64,000 nucleotides of DNA from Diplolepis rosae. Taxonomy: Eukaryota > Arthropoda > Insecta > Hymenoptera > Diplolepididae. Positions 47,641-58,760 of the stretch are shown here, one piece after another. Made by a program: the position numbers and the translations under genes. Below the pieces are notes generated by a model. The model was not told the origin of the DNA and searched no databases. It was given only the letters and a program-made list of their open reading frames with translations. How positions within the stretch are numbered: the first letter of the stretch is position 1; each line of letters opens with the position of its first letter. Location of the stretch: NCBI GenBank assembly GCA_030998225.1, contig JAPYXD010000259.1:3705001-3769000 (forward strand), written 5' to 3'.

Positions 47641-48343
47641 GGGGGGCACTCCATGAAACGCTAAAAAATGGTCAATTTTCTTTATTTTATTGTACAGGAG
47701 TTGAAAAAGACAGGAAAATTCCGTTTGAAATATCTGTAAATATTAGTTTAAGGTTAAAAAAAAAAAATTTTAAATAAAAAAACTTCAAAATGGCGGACAT
47801 ATTGAGTATCTCCCAAGGCTGGTTTTCAGAGTCCGTTCACACGATTAAAAAAAAAACTATCGAACCCATCTACACGAATGTATACTCATTTTGTAGGATA
47901 TTGAACACAGAAGTGCATGAACCTCGAAAATGTATTAAAAAAAATGTTTGAACTGTTTTTTAATAGAAACAACTAAGCAAAAACCAAGCTTTCTTTGTTT
48001 ATATGGTTTTGTTGTTACAGTTTGAAAATTTATATAGTTTTTGAGATTCACGCACTTGAGATAAGCCTGCTGATTAATTTGATATATCATTTGTATGTTT
48101 CAGACTTCAACTTCGGACGGCATCTTGTGAACGGGAAGACGTCTTTTTTAAAACCAGCCGTGGGAGATGCTCAATATGTCCGCCATTTTGAATTTTTTTT
48201 ATTTATAAAATTTTTCTTTTTTAACCTTAAACTAATATCCAGAGATATTTGAAACGGAATTTTCCTGTCTTTTTCTGTTTCTGTACAATAAAATAAAAAA
48301 AATTGACCATTTTTTTTAGCGTTCTATAGAATGCCCCCCTTAA
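47637..48343. mobile_element. TTAA-flanked foldback E5
   Basis: The left end TTAAGGGGGGCACTCCATGA and right end (CTATAGAATGCCCCCCTTAA) are complementary. The arms of about 230 bp include AATGGTCAATTTT, GACAGGAAAATTCCGTTT and AAAATGGCGGACATATTGAG. It abuts E4, with only one TTAA (47637-47640) between them. The plus-strand ORF at 47995-48252 reads arm sequence. Confidence 0.85.
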
Positions 48344-49020
48344 ATTAAAAAAATCTTTAATGTGTTTAAAAAAATGATTCTTGAATTTAAAAAATGAGTT
48401 TTGCACTGAAAAAACATTTTTGTTTAAAAATCACTTTCATTGAATCAAAATGCTATATTTTGTAATCGAATAAATCATTTAAATGAAGAATTCGTTCTAT
48501 TCAAATTCGTCATTTTTTAAATTTAAACATATTTTCTTTGGAGCGTGAACAATTTTTTTTTTAATTGAGAAAAGAAAGGTAAACAAACTATTTTTTGGAA
48601 TGTGAACAGGAGTTTTTTCTAAGTGTGGTCAAAATGCATCTCAAATTTAAATAAATAACATAAAACCGTCAGAGGCTTCAAATAAATTATTTCCAAATTC
48701 ATTGTTCCGAAATTTATAAAATAAAATGTATTTCCTCCATACGCGACACGAAATTTAATTCGTACTGTTATAAAGCCCTGCAAAAACTTTCTTCTGTAAT
48801 ACTTTGTCTGGAACTGTTTCGCCCTTAAAACGGTTTCGGTGTAAGATAGAACGTGTATATTTGTAGACTTCTATCGGATGAGAAAGCGTTGAAAGTGTTT
48901 CGGTATTGATCAAACTAAAAATACGTGAATCATGTAATTAATCATTTTGAAAATACTTAGATATTAAAAGATACTATAAACTCAGACAAAAGAAACAAAA
49001 ACAATTATATGTATTTATGA
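48344..49020. other. Unrecognised AT-rich DNA
   Basis: No repeat partner and no gene seen. Confidence 0.35.
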
Positions 49021-49540
49021 AAAAAATCTGCCCGCCTCATAGGCACATTCTTACTGCGCGCTTCGCGTGCAGTTAGCAAATTTGGGCGCGCGATTTGATC
49101 GTTGCGCTTCGCACTCGGTCTCATATTCTTCGCAGACATTCAAGCTTATTTCTTGTAATTTGATACTAAAGATCAAGTCTATTTTATAATATTGTAAATT
49201 TGAATAGTATTTTTTAAAAGTCACTAATTTTTTTTTTATTTTGAATGAAAAAGAAAATTCAATTTACTTAAGGCTCTATTGGCTTTAAGGAATACATTAT
49301 CATCATGACGCTCGCGCTTCGCGCTCGATTGTCTGTGCTCATGATTAAAATAATTTATTTCATCCCAAATATCTCAAAAAGGAATAACAATCGTAGACTT
49401 TATTTCAGCAAACGATTTTGCATTTCAACGCTTATTTCGTATCTTACATATTTTGGGTAAAAAAATGGAACTTTTGAATTTTAATGGTATTTTTTGAAAT
49501 TGAAATGAAAAAAATTACATTTTATTAAAAACTGTGTTCA
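49021..49540 (-). repeat. Repeat R copy R9 (3' half)
   Basis: In reverse complement it ends GAGGCGGGCAGATTTTTT, with hairpin words GCACGCGAAGCGCGCAG, GAGTGCGAAGCGCAACG and GAGCGCGAAGCGCGAGC. It stops at the mariner 3 relic. Confidence 0.75.
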
Positions 49541-49945
49541 ATGACCTTTTGCCATTTTTCTGGTAACTTCATGATTCTACGCTCATAAAACTTCTGGTCA
49601 TTATCGGCAAAAAACTGAACCAAGTGCGATTTCACAGCTTCATTATTGAAAGTTTTACCATTTAAGGAGTTTTGCAAAGATCGAAATAAATAGTAATCTG
49701 ATAATAAAAACACCTTCATGATTGACCAATTCTGGCCGTTTTTCTATGACCGCTGTCTTCAATTTGTTCAGCTGACGATAGTAGACATCCGAATTAATCG
49801 TTTGGTTCCTTGGAAGCAGCTCAAACAATACCACACCTTTCCAATCCTACTGAACAGACAGGATAATTTTTTTTTTATGCAATTCAGCTTTCGATGTTAT
49901 TTGTAGTGGTTCATCACGCTTGGGACCATGGTCGTTTTCGAACGA

Positions 49946-51375
49946 CGTCACAGGTGGAAAAGTCGGATTCATGCCAGAATTTACAAACGGCACAGTACCG
50001 CGCCAGTTATAAACAAGGAGCAATGCTTGTACCGGATAGTTGGTACCGGGTCAATGGTTGGCGCGGTACTGGCTTAGTACAGCTCCAGTCCTTAGGCCAA
50101 GTGGCGGCTAACAACCGACTACGGAGTAATGCCAGTACTGAACCATTACAGATTTCAGTGATGGCATAGTACCGATGTCCAGTACCGCGCCAGTACTGAT
50201 GGACATCTTCCAGTCAACTTACCTTTCAGAGCCACGTCGGTGGTAGGCCGCGCTTATGCCATACCGCGCCAGTACTGAAAATCCTTTTATGTGCCACCGC
50301 CGCGCAAACTCGTTTTTTCGCTACAGTTAACAGTAGCGCAATGTAGTACATTTCGCCAGAAAGGAATGAAATGTAAAAATTGAACTGCGCATGCGCCCAT
50401 AGCCATGAAACGAAGCTCAATCCTTCTTATTCTTCTTCTTCTTCGTACAGCGTTAGCATCTAACTGGCAAAGCCTTGTACATTTGAACTGCGCATGCGTC
50501 TACTAAAATCCATTACTACTACACAAGATCGATAAAATCAAAATGGCCGGGACTAGTCGTGACATATCAAGTGTAATGACTAGCGCCGCAAACAACTACA
50601 ATACTAGTTTAGATTCCAGTGTACGCATAAAAACTCGTATACGCACCGAAGTCACATAAAATAGAATACGTGCCAATGCACACAATTCGGGTAATTCCGA
50701 GACTCGCGACAATGCTCGCAGGACTGATCGCGCTTCGGCTTCGTCTCGGCTTTGCCTCGACTACGCCTTAGCTTCGATCTCCTGCGAGCATTGTCGCTCG
50801 TCCCGCAATGACCCTCATTCTGCGCCTGGGCACGTAATGTACTATTACGGTACTGGCGCGGTAATAAGCCGCCCAAGTGCGAATTTTCGAAGCTGGTAAT
50901 ATGACACAATATTAGCCGAATCTCGGTAGCCAACAGTCGGCTATTGTTATTGGGCCAGAGTAGCCGCTTGCATCGGTTATGTGCTGGGCCAACTGTTTAA
51001 ATTTACCGACCTTCAGCTGAAACTTGGCCCAGTATCGGCTCTATATCAAGCCGATTATCACTTTTACTATGGCATCCAGTTCGAAAAGTAGAAGAGCCAG
51101 AGTCCGGCCCATGGACGGCACATTACTGCGCCATATGTCACTTTTACCACGACAAACTATTCGGCACACCATTGGCCCGTTGCTGTGCTGAAAACAAGTG
51201 TTGGTGGTCAGAGTTTGGGCCAGAATTGACCACCAAGTGCATACCGGAGTTATCATTCCAGCAACGGCACGATATTGGCAACCGATCTTCGGCAAGTTTT
51301 TGGCGATGTTGGGCCAGTGTTGGGCCGTATCTAACTTCGCACTTTGGCGGTTGCAAATTTCCACTTGGAGTTATT
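49946..51375. mobile_element. Composite insertion of GGTACTGGCGC-type DNA in mariner 3
   Basis: It fills the gap between the two halves of mariner 3. Left part (about 49990-50277) has GTTGGCGCGGTACTGGCTTA and CCGCGCCAGTACTG words like the 82-bp array. The middle is repeat T copy 2. The right part (50851-51370) has GGTACTGGCGCGGTAATAAG and many GGGCCA/TTGGCC words. GC-rich compared with its surroundings. No transposase ORF; ORFs near 51041-51477 overlap each other on both strands and are not called. Confidence 0.65.
50278..50850. repeat. Repeat T copy 2
   Basis: It matches 13740-14265: CAAACTCG, CTACAGTTAACAGTAGCG, GAACTGCGCATGCGCCC (50383-50399), a second GAACTGCGCATGCGTC (near 50487), AAAATGGCCGG (near 50540) and the ACTGATCGCGCTTCGGC end with CTGCGAGCATTGTCGCTCGT. 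Only the right-hand version of the 93-bp direct repeat is present. Confidence 0.75.
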
Positions 51376-51822
51376 CTAAACAATCTATCTTTCATCACCA
51401 GTGATAATTCGTTCGAAAAAAGGATCGAATTCATTCCATTTAAGATCAAAATCACAAGCGTTAATGCGTTTTGTTAAATGTATTTCTTTCAATTCATGTG
51501 GAATCCAAATTTCAAGTTTTTTAATGAGTCCGAGACGTTGTATATGATGATTGATAGTTAATTTTGGTATTTTTAACATTTCTTCAATCTATCGCACAGT
51601 TACATGACGATCCGATTCTATTATGGCTTTGATTTGGTCATTAACAACTTCATTCGGCCGACCTGAACGTTCCTCATCTTTGAGTGAAAAATCCCCAGAA
51701 CGGAATTTATCAAACCAATTTCAACACTGTCTATCTTTTAAAGCTTCCTCATCATACACATTACGTAACTTTTTAGCAGCCCGCACTGCGTTCTTTCCTT
51801 TACAAAATAAGAAAGCAAAATA

Positions 51823-51995
51823 TCCCAGGTAGAAATGTCTTAAGTTTCACTTGACAGTACATTTGTTAATAATATGTCAAAAATAGTAAGAAAATATCCG
51901 GAAGTAGTTATTTGTAAGTTTAACTATTACAAGCTAAACCGGAGTAAAAACTTGTCTAGTTTCCCCCGAGATTAACTTTTGAATATTGAATATTT
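51823..51995 (+). repeat. Repeat X copy 2
   Basis: It matches 33087-33262: CCCAGGTAGAAATGTCTTAA, AGTTTAACTATTACAAG, GTTTCCCCCGAGATTAACTT. It adjoins the N-terminal end of mariner relic 3 and probably removed its 5' end. Confidence 0.65.
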
Positions 51996-53130
51996 AACGT
52001 GTGCGTACTAAAAATACAAGTTAAATGTCAACATAAAATTTAGTGCGTTTGTGAGGTATTGGAAAAAAACTTTTGCATATCGAAGAATGGACAGAAAAAG
52101 GAAAGGAGACAGAAACCAAGTGAAGAGGTTTCGTAAAAGGAGAAAAATTATCCAATAGTGTTAGTATGAGTCCGGTAAGTATTTATCGCAATACGTCTAT
52201 ATTTTATAGATTATGACATTAGTTTTCCACAGCCGTATGTGTCAGAAAAGAAAATGGTACCCTCTTAATGTCCCAAGTTGAATTCCTAAGTTAGTTTGCC
52301 GAATCGTCACATGCGACACTAACTGTACCATCACTCCCAGAAAATTCACAGTAATATACGGAGAATTTAATATAAACATTTTTTTAAATATATTATTTAA
52401 TATCATTAACAAATAAAAGAGGTCAGACTTCAAATATTAATACAACTTGAATATTTTAATTAAATTTCCCGCTATTTATTTATGTTAATCTCGTACAAAA
52501 ACTATTTTGAAACATTCAGCTAATATTAATATTTAAATAATAATATCTCTTTCATTCCTTTATGGCATTGAATAATAACTTTTTTTAAATTTTTTATATT
52601 TAATTGTCTATATATCACTGCATTTATAATATTTTTTGATGCAAAATTAACTTGAAAAATGAAAAAACATTAAAAATTACGAACAAGAAATAAAATCGAT
52701 GAGAGTTATAATTAGTTGGAAATCATTATGAATAATTAAAGAATATAAAATAAGGAGACTATGAATTTATATTTTTAAAATAGTTAACCAACATTAATAA
52801 AAACAGTATAATAAGAACAATAAAAAGAATAATGATTATGTTGGTTTAAGAGAAAAATAAACTTACAAATACATCGATTTAGAAAATATAGGTATTTATT
52901 ATATAAGTAAATATGAAATTTATTCAAAACTTCGTATTTATAATTCTGACGGTTGTATTTATTAACCCATTCACAATTAGGTTTTATCTTCAAATCGAAA
53001 ATATAATTAAAATTATTTAAATTTGCACATCACTTAATTTTTCCACGTTTTGCTATATTTATCTTCTTCTCTTATTCAAAAATGAATTAAAAACCGTCAG
53101 CTGTCCCATAAAGAACAACAGAAAAACCGG
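51996..53130. other. Unrecognised AT-rich DNA
   Basis: About 1.1 kb with no repeat partner. Very AT-rich from 52440 to 53040. No gene seen. Confidence 0.35.
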
Positions 53131-53138
53131 GAGTGATG

Positions 53139-54209
53139 TAAGGATCCTCTAGGGAAGGATGAGCCAATGTTCCCCCACAGAGCCCTCCGAAATGACAATT
53201 GGATCGAAAGTGACATCATACGCATTCTTGATCGTCTAAAACAACAACACGTTTTGAGTTTAGTTTTAAGGGGGTATTCTATCCGAGTCGGTCCAAAATA
53301 TCGATGTTTTTAAATCGTTGTGAAAAAAAAACTTTTCAATATTTTTATTCGCAATTTTTCGTAAGTTATTCTGCAGGATATGGACAATGAAATTTTTTTT
53401 TTACTTTTGAAAAAATCTTTGAAAATATAGTTTTTTCGACACCTTGAACTTGAGCTTGCCGAAAAAAGTTGCTCCCTTGCGGACACGATATCTTCCGTTC
53501 AAAGATTGCGAAACACAAATTTTAACCCATTTTATAGCAATTACTCTTCCCGCAATCGCCTGAATTAGGGAATAATAAAAATAAAAAAATTTTCAATTTA
53601 TTTTCCACTTTTAAAGAAATATGATGATTTTTTGCCCTGTTTTTGTTTGTATTTTGCATTAAAAACAATATTTAAACAAATGCTTTAGGCATAATCCTAG
53701 TTCCGGCCAAAACTATACATTTGTTAAGTAAGCTCAAAAAATTTCAAGTCAATTAGATCAATACTTTTTGAATTATCGTGTCCACAGTTGCGAAAAAAAT
53801 GGTTTCCACAAAAACGAGTTTAAAGATTTACAATCACCGAGCATCGTCCAATGTATAGCCTTGAAACATGAAAAGTATTCGTCCTTGAGAAAAACGCTCT
53901 TGCACACACATTCCCTTTATTGTCTACGTCATAAATATAAAAAAAAAATCCGAGTTTTCAGACCATCTCGGGTAGAATACCCCCTTAAGAGCGAATACAC
54001 TTTCCAGTATATAATATGCATCACAATGTATCAGTCATAATGCAAATATCATAATTAGATACTTATTAAACGAATATACTCACATTCGTTATAAATTACT
54101 GAACAAAAACATAACCGCTTAACACTTAACCGGAAGTCTCCAACAAACTCCGCTCGACCAATCCGTATTAGGCACGAGGTTCGACGCATCCTTCCCTAGA
54201 GGATCCTTA
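53139..54209. mobile_element. Non-autonomous hAT-type element (1071 bp) with exact ends
   Basis: The 23-bp ends TAAGGATCCTCTAGGGAAGG (plus ATG) at 53139-53161 and their exact complement at 54187-54209 are flanked by an identical 8-bp GAGTGATG (53131-53138 and 54210-54217). Eight-bp duplications and a YARNG start (TAAGG) are hallmarks of hAT transposons. No transposase is present. A TTAA element (E6) occupies most of the interior. Confidence 0.93.
53266..53988. mobile_element. TTAA-flanked element E6 inside the hAT element
   Basis: Left end TTAAGGGGGTATTCTATCCG, right end CGGGTAGAATACCCCCTTAA, TTAA at both ends. 723 bp, AT-rich, non-coding. The ORF at 53768-54040 runs through its right end and is not a gene. 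Confidence 0.85.
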
Positions 54210-54217
54210 GAGTGATG

Positions 54218-54836
54218 GTACAATTAGCGCCACCCGTGAGTATTCGGTCAGTTAACTTAAGAATGGAACTCGTGACATTAACAGGGTCAAGTTAGAATCG
54301 TGAAATACGGGCTGATGCATACCCCTGGTTTTTCAATAAAACTCGCAATTTACCTTGTTTTGTTTCTTGGCCAAAATGTTGCACAATCATCTCACGTACA
54401 ATTTTTTTTTCAATCTACATCAACATCAACATCAGATTTTATTGCTCGAAATCTTCACTCAGATTCGTGTACACATGTGAGATTTCAATTCCTAACAAAT
54501 AACTGTCTATTGCCTCAAAAATAACAAGAGAGTGCCTCAATAATACTTCAAAAGTTTAGACTCACTAATAACTTAAATGGCGCAGCATTACCTTTCTTTT
54601 GAATAACTTACAAGTTTTCCTCAAGAGGGCCTCACTAGTTGAAAAGGAAAACTTACGAGTATCTCAAATAAAACTTATGAAAATTTTTACTTGGGATGAC
54701 GGAAATGCTCGTTTTTACACTCCATCTTAAAGTTGATGTCAAACTAGCAACTGTAAACGAAATTACGCGCAATTTGTTTATCAAGCAAGCTAAGAGTGAC
54801 AGCTGACAAATACCGGAAGGAAAAATCATGAACGTT
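54218..54836. other. Unrecognised DNA
   Basis: No repeat partner. A 74-codon plus-strand ORF at 54300-54524 has a hydrophobic start but no recognised domain and no homologue I can name. Not called. Confidence 0.35.
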
Positions 54837-56035
54837 GGCGCGGTACTGGTTTACTACTGCCTCAGTATGGAGTCCAAGTGCTGGCTAGAAGCCAACTTAG
54901 GGATTAATGCCGAGTGTTGGCGCGGTACTGGTTTAGTACTGCCCCAGTATGAAGTCCCAGTGCTGGATCGAAGCCGACTTAGGGAATTATGCCGAACGTA
55001 GCGTGATACTGGTTTAGTACTGCCCCAGTATGGAGTCCCAGTGCTGGCTAGAAGACGACTCAAGGTTTTATGCCGAGCGTTGGCGCGGTACTGGTTTAGT
55101 ACTGCCACAGTATGAAGTCCAAGTGCTGGCTCGAAGCCGACTTAGGGAATTATGCCGAGCGTTGGCGCGGTACTGGTTTAGTACTGCCACAGTATGAAGT
55201 CCAAGTGCTGGCTCGAAGCCGACTTAGGGAATTATGCCGAACATAGCGTGATACTGGTTTAGTACTGCACCAGTATGGAGTCCCAGTGCTGGCTAGAAGA
55301 CGACTCAAGGTTTTATGCCGAGCGTTGGCGCGGTACTGGTTTAGTACTGCCCCAGTATGAAGTCCAAGTGCTGGCTGGAATCCGACTTAAGGATTTATGC
55401 CGAGCGTTGGCGCGGTACTGGTTTACTACTGCCTCAGTATGGAGCCCCAGTGCTGGCTAGAAGACGACTCAAGGTTTTATGCCGAGCGTTGGCGCGGTAC
55501 TGGTTTAGTACTGCCCCAGTATGAAGTCCAAGTGCTGGCTCGAAGCCGACTTAGGGAATTATGCCGAACATAGCGTGATACTGGTTTAGTACTGCCCCAG
55601 TATGGAGTCCCAGTGCTGGCTAGAAGACGACTCAAGGTTTTATGCCGAGCGTTGGCGCGGTACTGGTTTAGTACTGCCCCAGTATGGAGTCCCAGTGCTG
55701 GCTAGAAGACGACTCAAGGTTTTATGCCGAGCGTTGGCGCGGTACTGGTTTAGTACTGCCCCAGTATGAAGTCCAAGTGCTGGCTCGAAGCCGACTTAGG
55801 GAATTATGCCGAGCGTTGGCGCGGTACTGGTTTAGTACTGCCCCAGTATGAAGTCCAAGTGCTGGCTCGAAGCCGACTTAGGGAATTATGCCGAACATAG
55901 CGTGGTGCTGCTTTGGTACTGCCCCAGTATGAAGTCCCAGTACTGGCTAGAAGCCGACTCAAGGTTTTATGCCGAGTGTTGGCGCGGTACTGGTTTAGTA
56001 CTGCCTCAGTACCAACGGACAGCTTCCAGACAAGT
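54837..56035 (+). repeat. Minisatellite-like array of about 14.5 units of about 82 bp
   Basis: The unit runs from GCGCGGTACTGGTTTAGTAC through CCCCAGTATG and GTGCTGGCT to TATGCCGAGCGTTG. Two subtypes alternate: A (AAGCCGACTTAGGGAATTAT) and B (AAGACGACTCAAGGTTTTAT). A subset of A units ends CCGAACATA, and each of these is followed by a B-like unit starting GCGTG. That suggests duplication of blocks larger than one unit. The right end breaks into GACAGCTTCCAGACAAGTGA, similar to a phrase at 50200. Overlapping ORFs on both strands are by-products. Confidence 0.92.
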
Positions 56036-56686
56036 GACATTTTGTACTATTACCAGTATCGCACTACACTGAGAGAAAATGATCACGTAATTTAAATTTT
56101 CTCGGAGGTAGCACAAGGACATTCATTAATGCCGAGAAATTTTACTGTCCCGTAATTTTGGTTACTGTCACCATCCTTAAAATTTACTTGTTTGCACCGG
56201 AATATTTTTTTCATTAATTTTCACAGTACGCTATTTTAAAAGTTTCTCTTGACGTCAGTAATAAAATACAAGCCTAATAACCGATGTTATAAATAAATGA
56301 AAAGACTTACTGCATAAATGATTTCGAAATGCTTTCAAGTTTTAAGTGACAAAAATTCAGTAAAGATAACAATTAAATAACCATGTGAAATTGTTACACT
56401 TTGATAAGGATTAAACTATATTTAGATAGAAATTTATGAATCATTCTCTGAAACTCACGTTTATATCATGTGATAACACCAAGTGTGTCGTGTTCCAGCA
56501 TATGTCACTAATTTGACATCTAAGCGGTGAATTCATTCGTCAGTGACTCAGTTTCTACACTTGAAGACTCGAATAGTTCTGATGAAACTTGTAGAAATAT
56601 CCCAAAATCTGGAAACAGAAATTCTATCTTTTATTCTATGAATAAATGTAATGCATAGTGTCTACGACAAAAAGATATTTATTTTT
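56036..56686. other. Unrecognised AT-rich DNA
   Basis: It starts near a CACTACACTGAGAGAAAA phrase that resembles a MITE tip, but no partner was found. No gene. Confidence 0.35.
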
Positions 56687-57115
56687 ACATTCTCATCATC
56701 AATGAGAGGGTGTTGGTTTTATGTGAAAAATAAGTTTCGAAATTTTCATCGGATCTTTAGGTTTTGAGGTCTGCTGAGTCAGAAAAAATGGATTCACGAA
56801 AGTGTCTGTCTGTCGCCGTCATCGTTGTCTGTAAGCGCGATAACTCTCGAAAGAATTATCGGATTGGATTACACTTTGACACAATTCTTGAGGTCCCAAA
56901 AGGAATGAATGAGTTCGTTTACCAGCCATTTTTGACCAACGGTTCTGGTTTTATCCATCAAAAACGTATTTCTAAAAATCAAAAGTTCAATTTATCCGCC
57001 AAAATATGCGACACGGAAAATTTTTTAAGAAATATTATTATTCATTTGAAAGAAATCTATGAGGGCACTTTAATAAGTTCTTACAAAAACACAAAAAATC
57101 ACATTATTTCGGGTC
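56687..57115 (+). repeat. Repeat R fragment R10, diverged 5' part
   Basis: It starts ACATTCTCATCATCAATGAG, then GGTTTTATGTGAAAAATAAG, a modified GAGTCAGAAAAAATGG box and two TCTG units followed by GATAACTCTC. It is more diverged than the other copies and ends at mariner relic 2. Confidence 0.7.
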
Positions 57116-57131
57116 GGCTTACTTTTATTTT

Positions 57132-58760
57132 TCAACATAGTCTCCTTGTAACAGGATACAATTCGCCCATCGATGTTCTAATTTTCAAGCCGTTTAAAAA
57201 GTAAGATTTTGGAAGTTCTTCAAAATAGGCCTCTGTTTCGGTAATGACGTTCTCGTTTGACTCAAATCTCTTTTCGGCAAGCCATTTTTTCATGTTTGGA
57301 AACAGGAAAAAATCACTGGGGGCTAAATCCGGCGAATATGGTAGGTGCGACAACAATTCGAACTTCAATTCGTGTAATTTCGCCATTGCAACGGCACAGG
57401 TGTGTACACGTGCATTGTCATGGTGAAATAGCACTTTCTTCCCCTAGCGGACCCGCTTAAGTGAACAGTTATAGAATATTTTGACCGTTCACTGACTATT
57501 CTCTGACCTCGCATTATTGTGGCTAAGAAGGGTAAAAAATAATTTGAAGCATTGCAATTATGATTCTGTGACGAAATTTGAATTAGAAGGTGTAGGAGGA
57601 AACACAATAATGTTAATGTTATTTAATAATGTTATTTTTCAGCAAAAAAAGTTAGAAAAATATCCTTCACCTGTCACTGCAGACAGTGCAATGGTTCAAC
57701 ATTTTCAGAAGATCTCAACTGTCAGGGTTGACCATTGGTTGGAGTGAGAAATAACTGCTTTTATCTCACTTCTGCAAAATGGTGAACCATTGCACTGCCT
57801 TCAATGACAGGTATATGATGTTTTTCTAATTTTTATCGCTGTAAAATAAAATTATTGTATTTATTTCTACACCTTCTAACTCAAATTTCACCACAGAATC
57901 ATAATTGCAATGCTTTAAATGCTTTTTTACCGTTTTAAGCCACAATAATGCGAGGTCAGAGAATGGTCAGTGAACAGTCAAAAAACGGTCAGAGTATTCT
58001 ATGACCGTTCATTTAACCAGGACCGCTAGGATCTTTGCCAAATGGAGGCATTTTTTCTTGATTCCTTCGCTCAGCTGGGCCAATAATGACGCACAATATT
58101 CTCCATTTATCGTTCCTCCCTTTTGTAAGTAATAAATGAAGATGATTCCGTTCGCATATCAAGAAACCATTCCCATCACCTTGTCGGCTGATTTCACCTT
58201 CTTCGGAGCAGGTTCGTCTGATGCTGTTCACTGTTTCGACTATTCCTTTGTCTCAGGCGTGTGAAAATGGATCCAAGTTTCATCTACGTTGATGTACTGA
58301 CGCGGAAATCCACTAGGATTTCGACGGAGAAGCGCTAAATCAACCTCCGAATCGGTCTCACGGTTGCGTTTATTTTCGAAGGTGAGTGAACGCGGCACCC
58401 ATCTTGCCGATAGCTTTTTCATAAAAAGTTTCTCATGCAAAATTATAATTACCGTGCCATGTGATATCAATATATAAATATATATCAATATTTTCTCGTA
58501 CTTTCACTCGCCGATAGTTTAAAATCATATCGCGTACTTTTTCGATGATTTCTGGATTCGCTGGATGAACTGCACTTCCCGAACGGAGTTCATCACGAGT
58601 GGATGTACGAGCACATTTAAACTCATTTACCCACTTGTACACAGTTTTAAACGATGGTGCTTACGTGCCATGAACTTCATCTAATTCGGCTTTTATTTCT
58701 TTTGGTGTATTGTTTTTTACATAGAAGTGGTTAAGGACATGGATCAACCAGGCCATATGA
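57132..58760 (-). pseudogene. Mariner transposase 2, frameshifted and interrupted
   Basis: Minus-strand pieces in order: 58730-58433 (YVKNNTPKEIKAELDEVHG, then TVYKWVNEFKCARTSTRDE, DMILNYRRVKVREN), 58488-58240 (LSARWVPRSLTFENKR, VDETWIHFHTPETKE with the first catalytic D), 58231-58028 (decayed), then 57434-57132 (FHHDNARVHTCAVAMAKLHE, LPYSPDLAPSDFFLF, FEELPKSYFLNGL). All three catalytic acidic residues are still readable. There are several shifts and stops and a 578-bp foldback insertion at 57448-58025. The lineage resembles the common insect SETMAR-like mariners and differs from relics 1 and 3. Terminal repeats not found. Confidence 0.85.
57448..58025. mobile_element. Foldback element inside mariner 2 (578 bp)
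   Basis: The left arm starts CGGACCCGCTTAAGTGAACA and the right arm's complement starts CGGTCCTGGTTAAATGAACG. The arms match over most of the length (CTCTGACCTCGCATTATTGT; GCATTGCAATTATGATTCTG; GCAGTGCAATGGTTCA). The flanks read CTAG on both sides (57444-57447 and 58026-58029), so the duplication is either CTAG (4 bp) or only its inner TA. Non-coding. Confidence 0.85.

Larger units (their letters stand above)
49525..51835 (-). pseudogene. Mariner transposase 3, split and deleted
   Basis: On the minus strand the N-terminal half lies at 51835-51376 (landmarks KGKNAVRAAKKLRNVYDE, WFDKFRSGDFSLKDEERSG, SDRHVTVR, KKLEIWIPHELKEIHLTKR, FERIITGDER, the first catalytic D). The C-terminal half lies at 49945-49525 (PRNQTINSDVYYRQ, then SDYYLFRSLQNSLNGKTFNN, KFYERRIMKLPEKWQ). 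Between them is a 1.4-kb insertion. The HDN...SPDLAP stretch with the second catalytic D is deleted: the text jumps from the RPELVNHE region straight to SDYYLF. Several stops and shifts are present. It represents a different mariner lineage from relic 1. Neither terminal repeat was found. Confidence 0.85.

Noticed and set aside
54854..56095. Repetitive ORFs on both strands of the 82-bp array
   Set aside because: They are open on both strands only because the unit lacks stops in some frames. The frame changes between units since 82 is not a multiple of 3.
56764..57204. 146-codon plus-strand ORF
   Set aside because: It lies in a diverged copy of repeat R and runs into the mariner 2 relic. Its text is a translation of the CTGAGTCAGAAAAA / TCTG part of R, which has no ORF in other copies.
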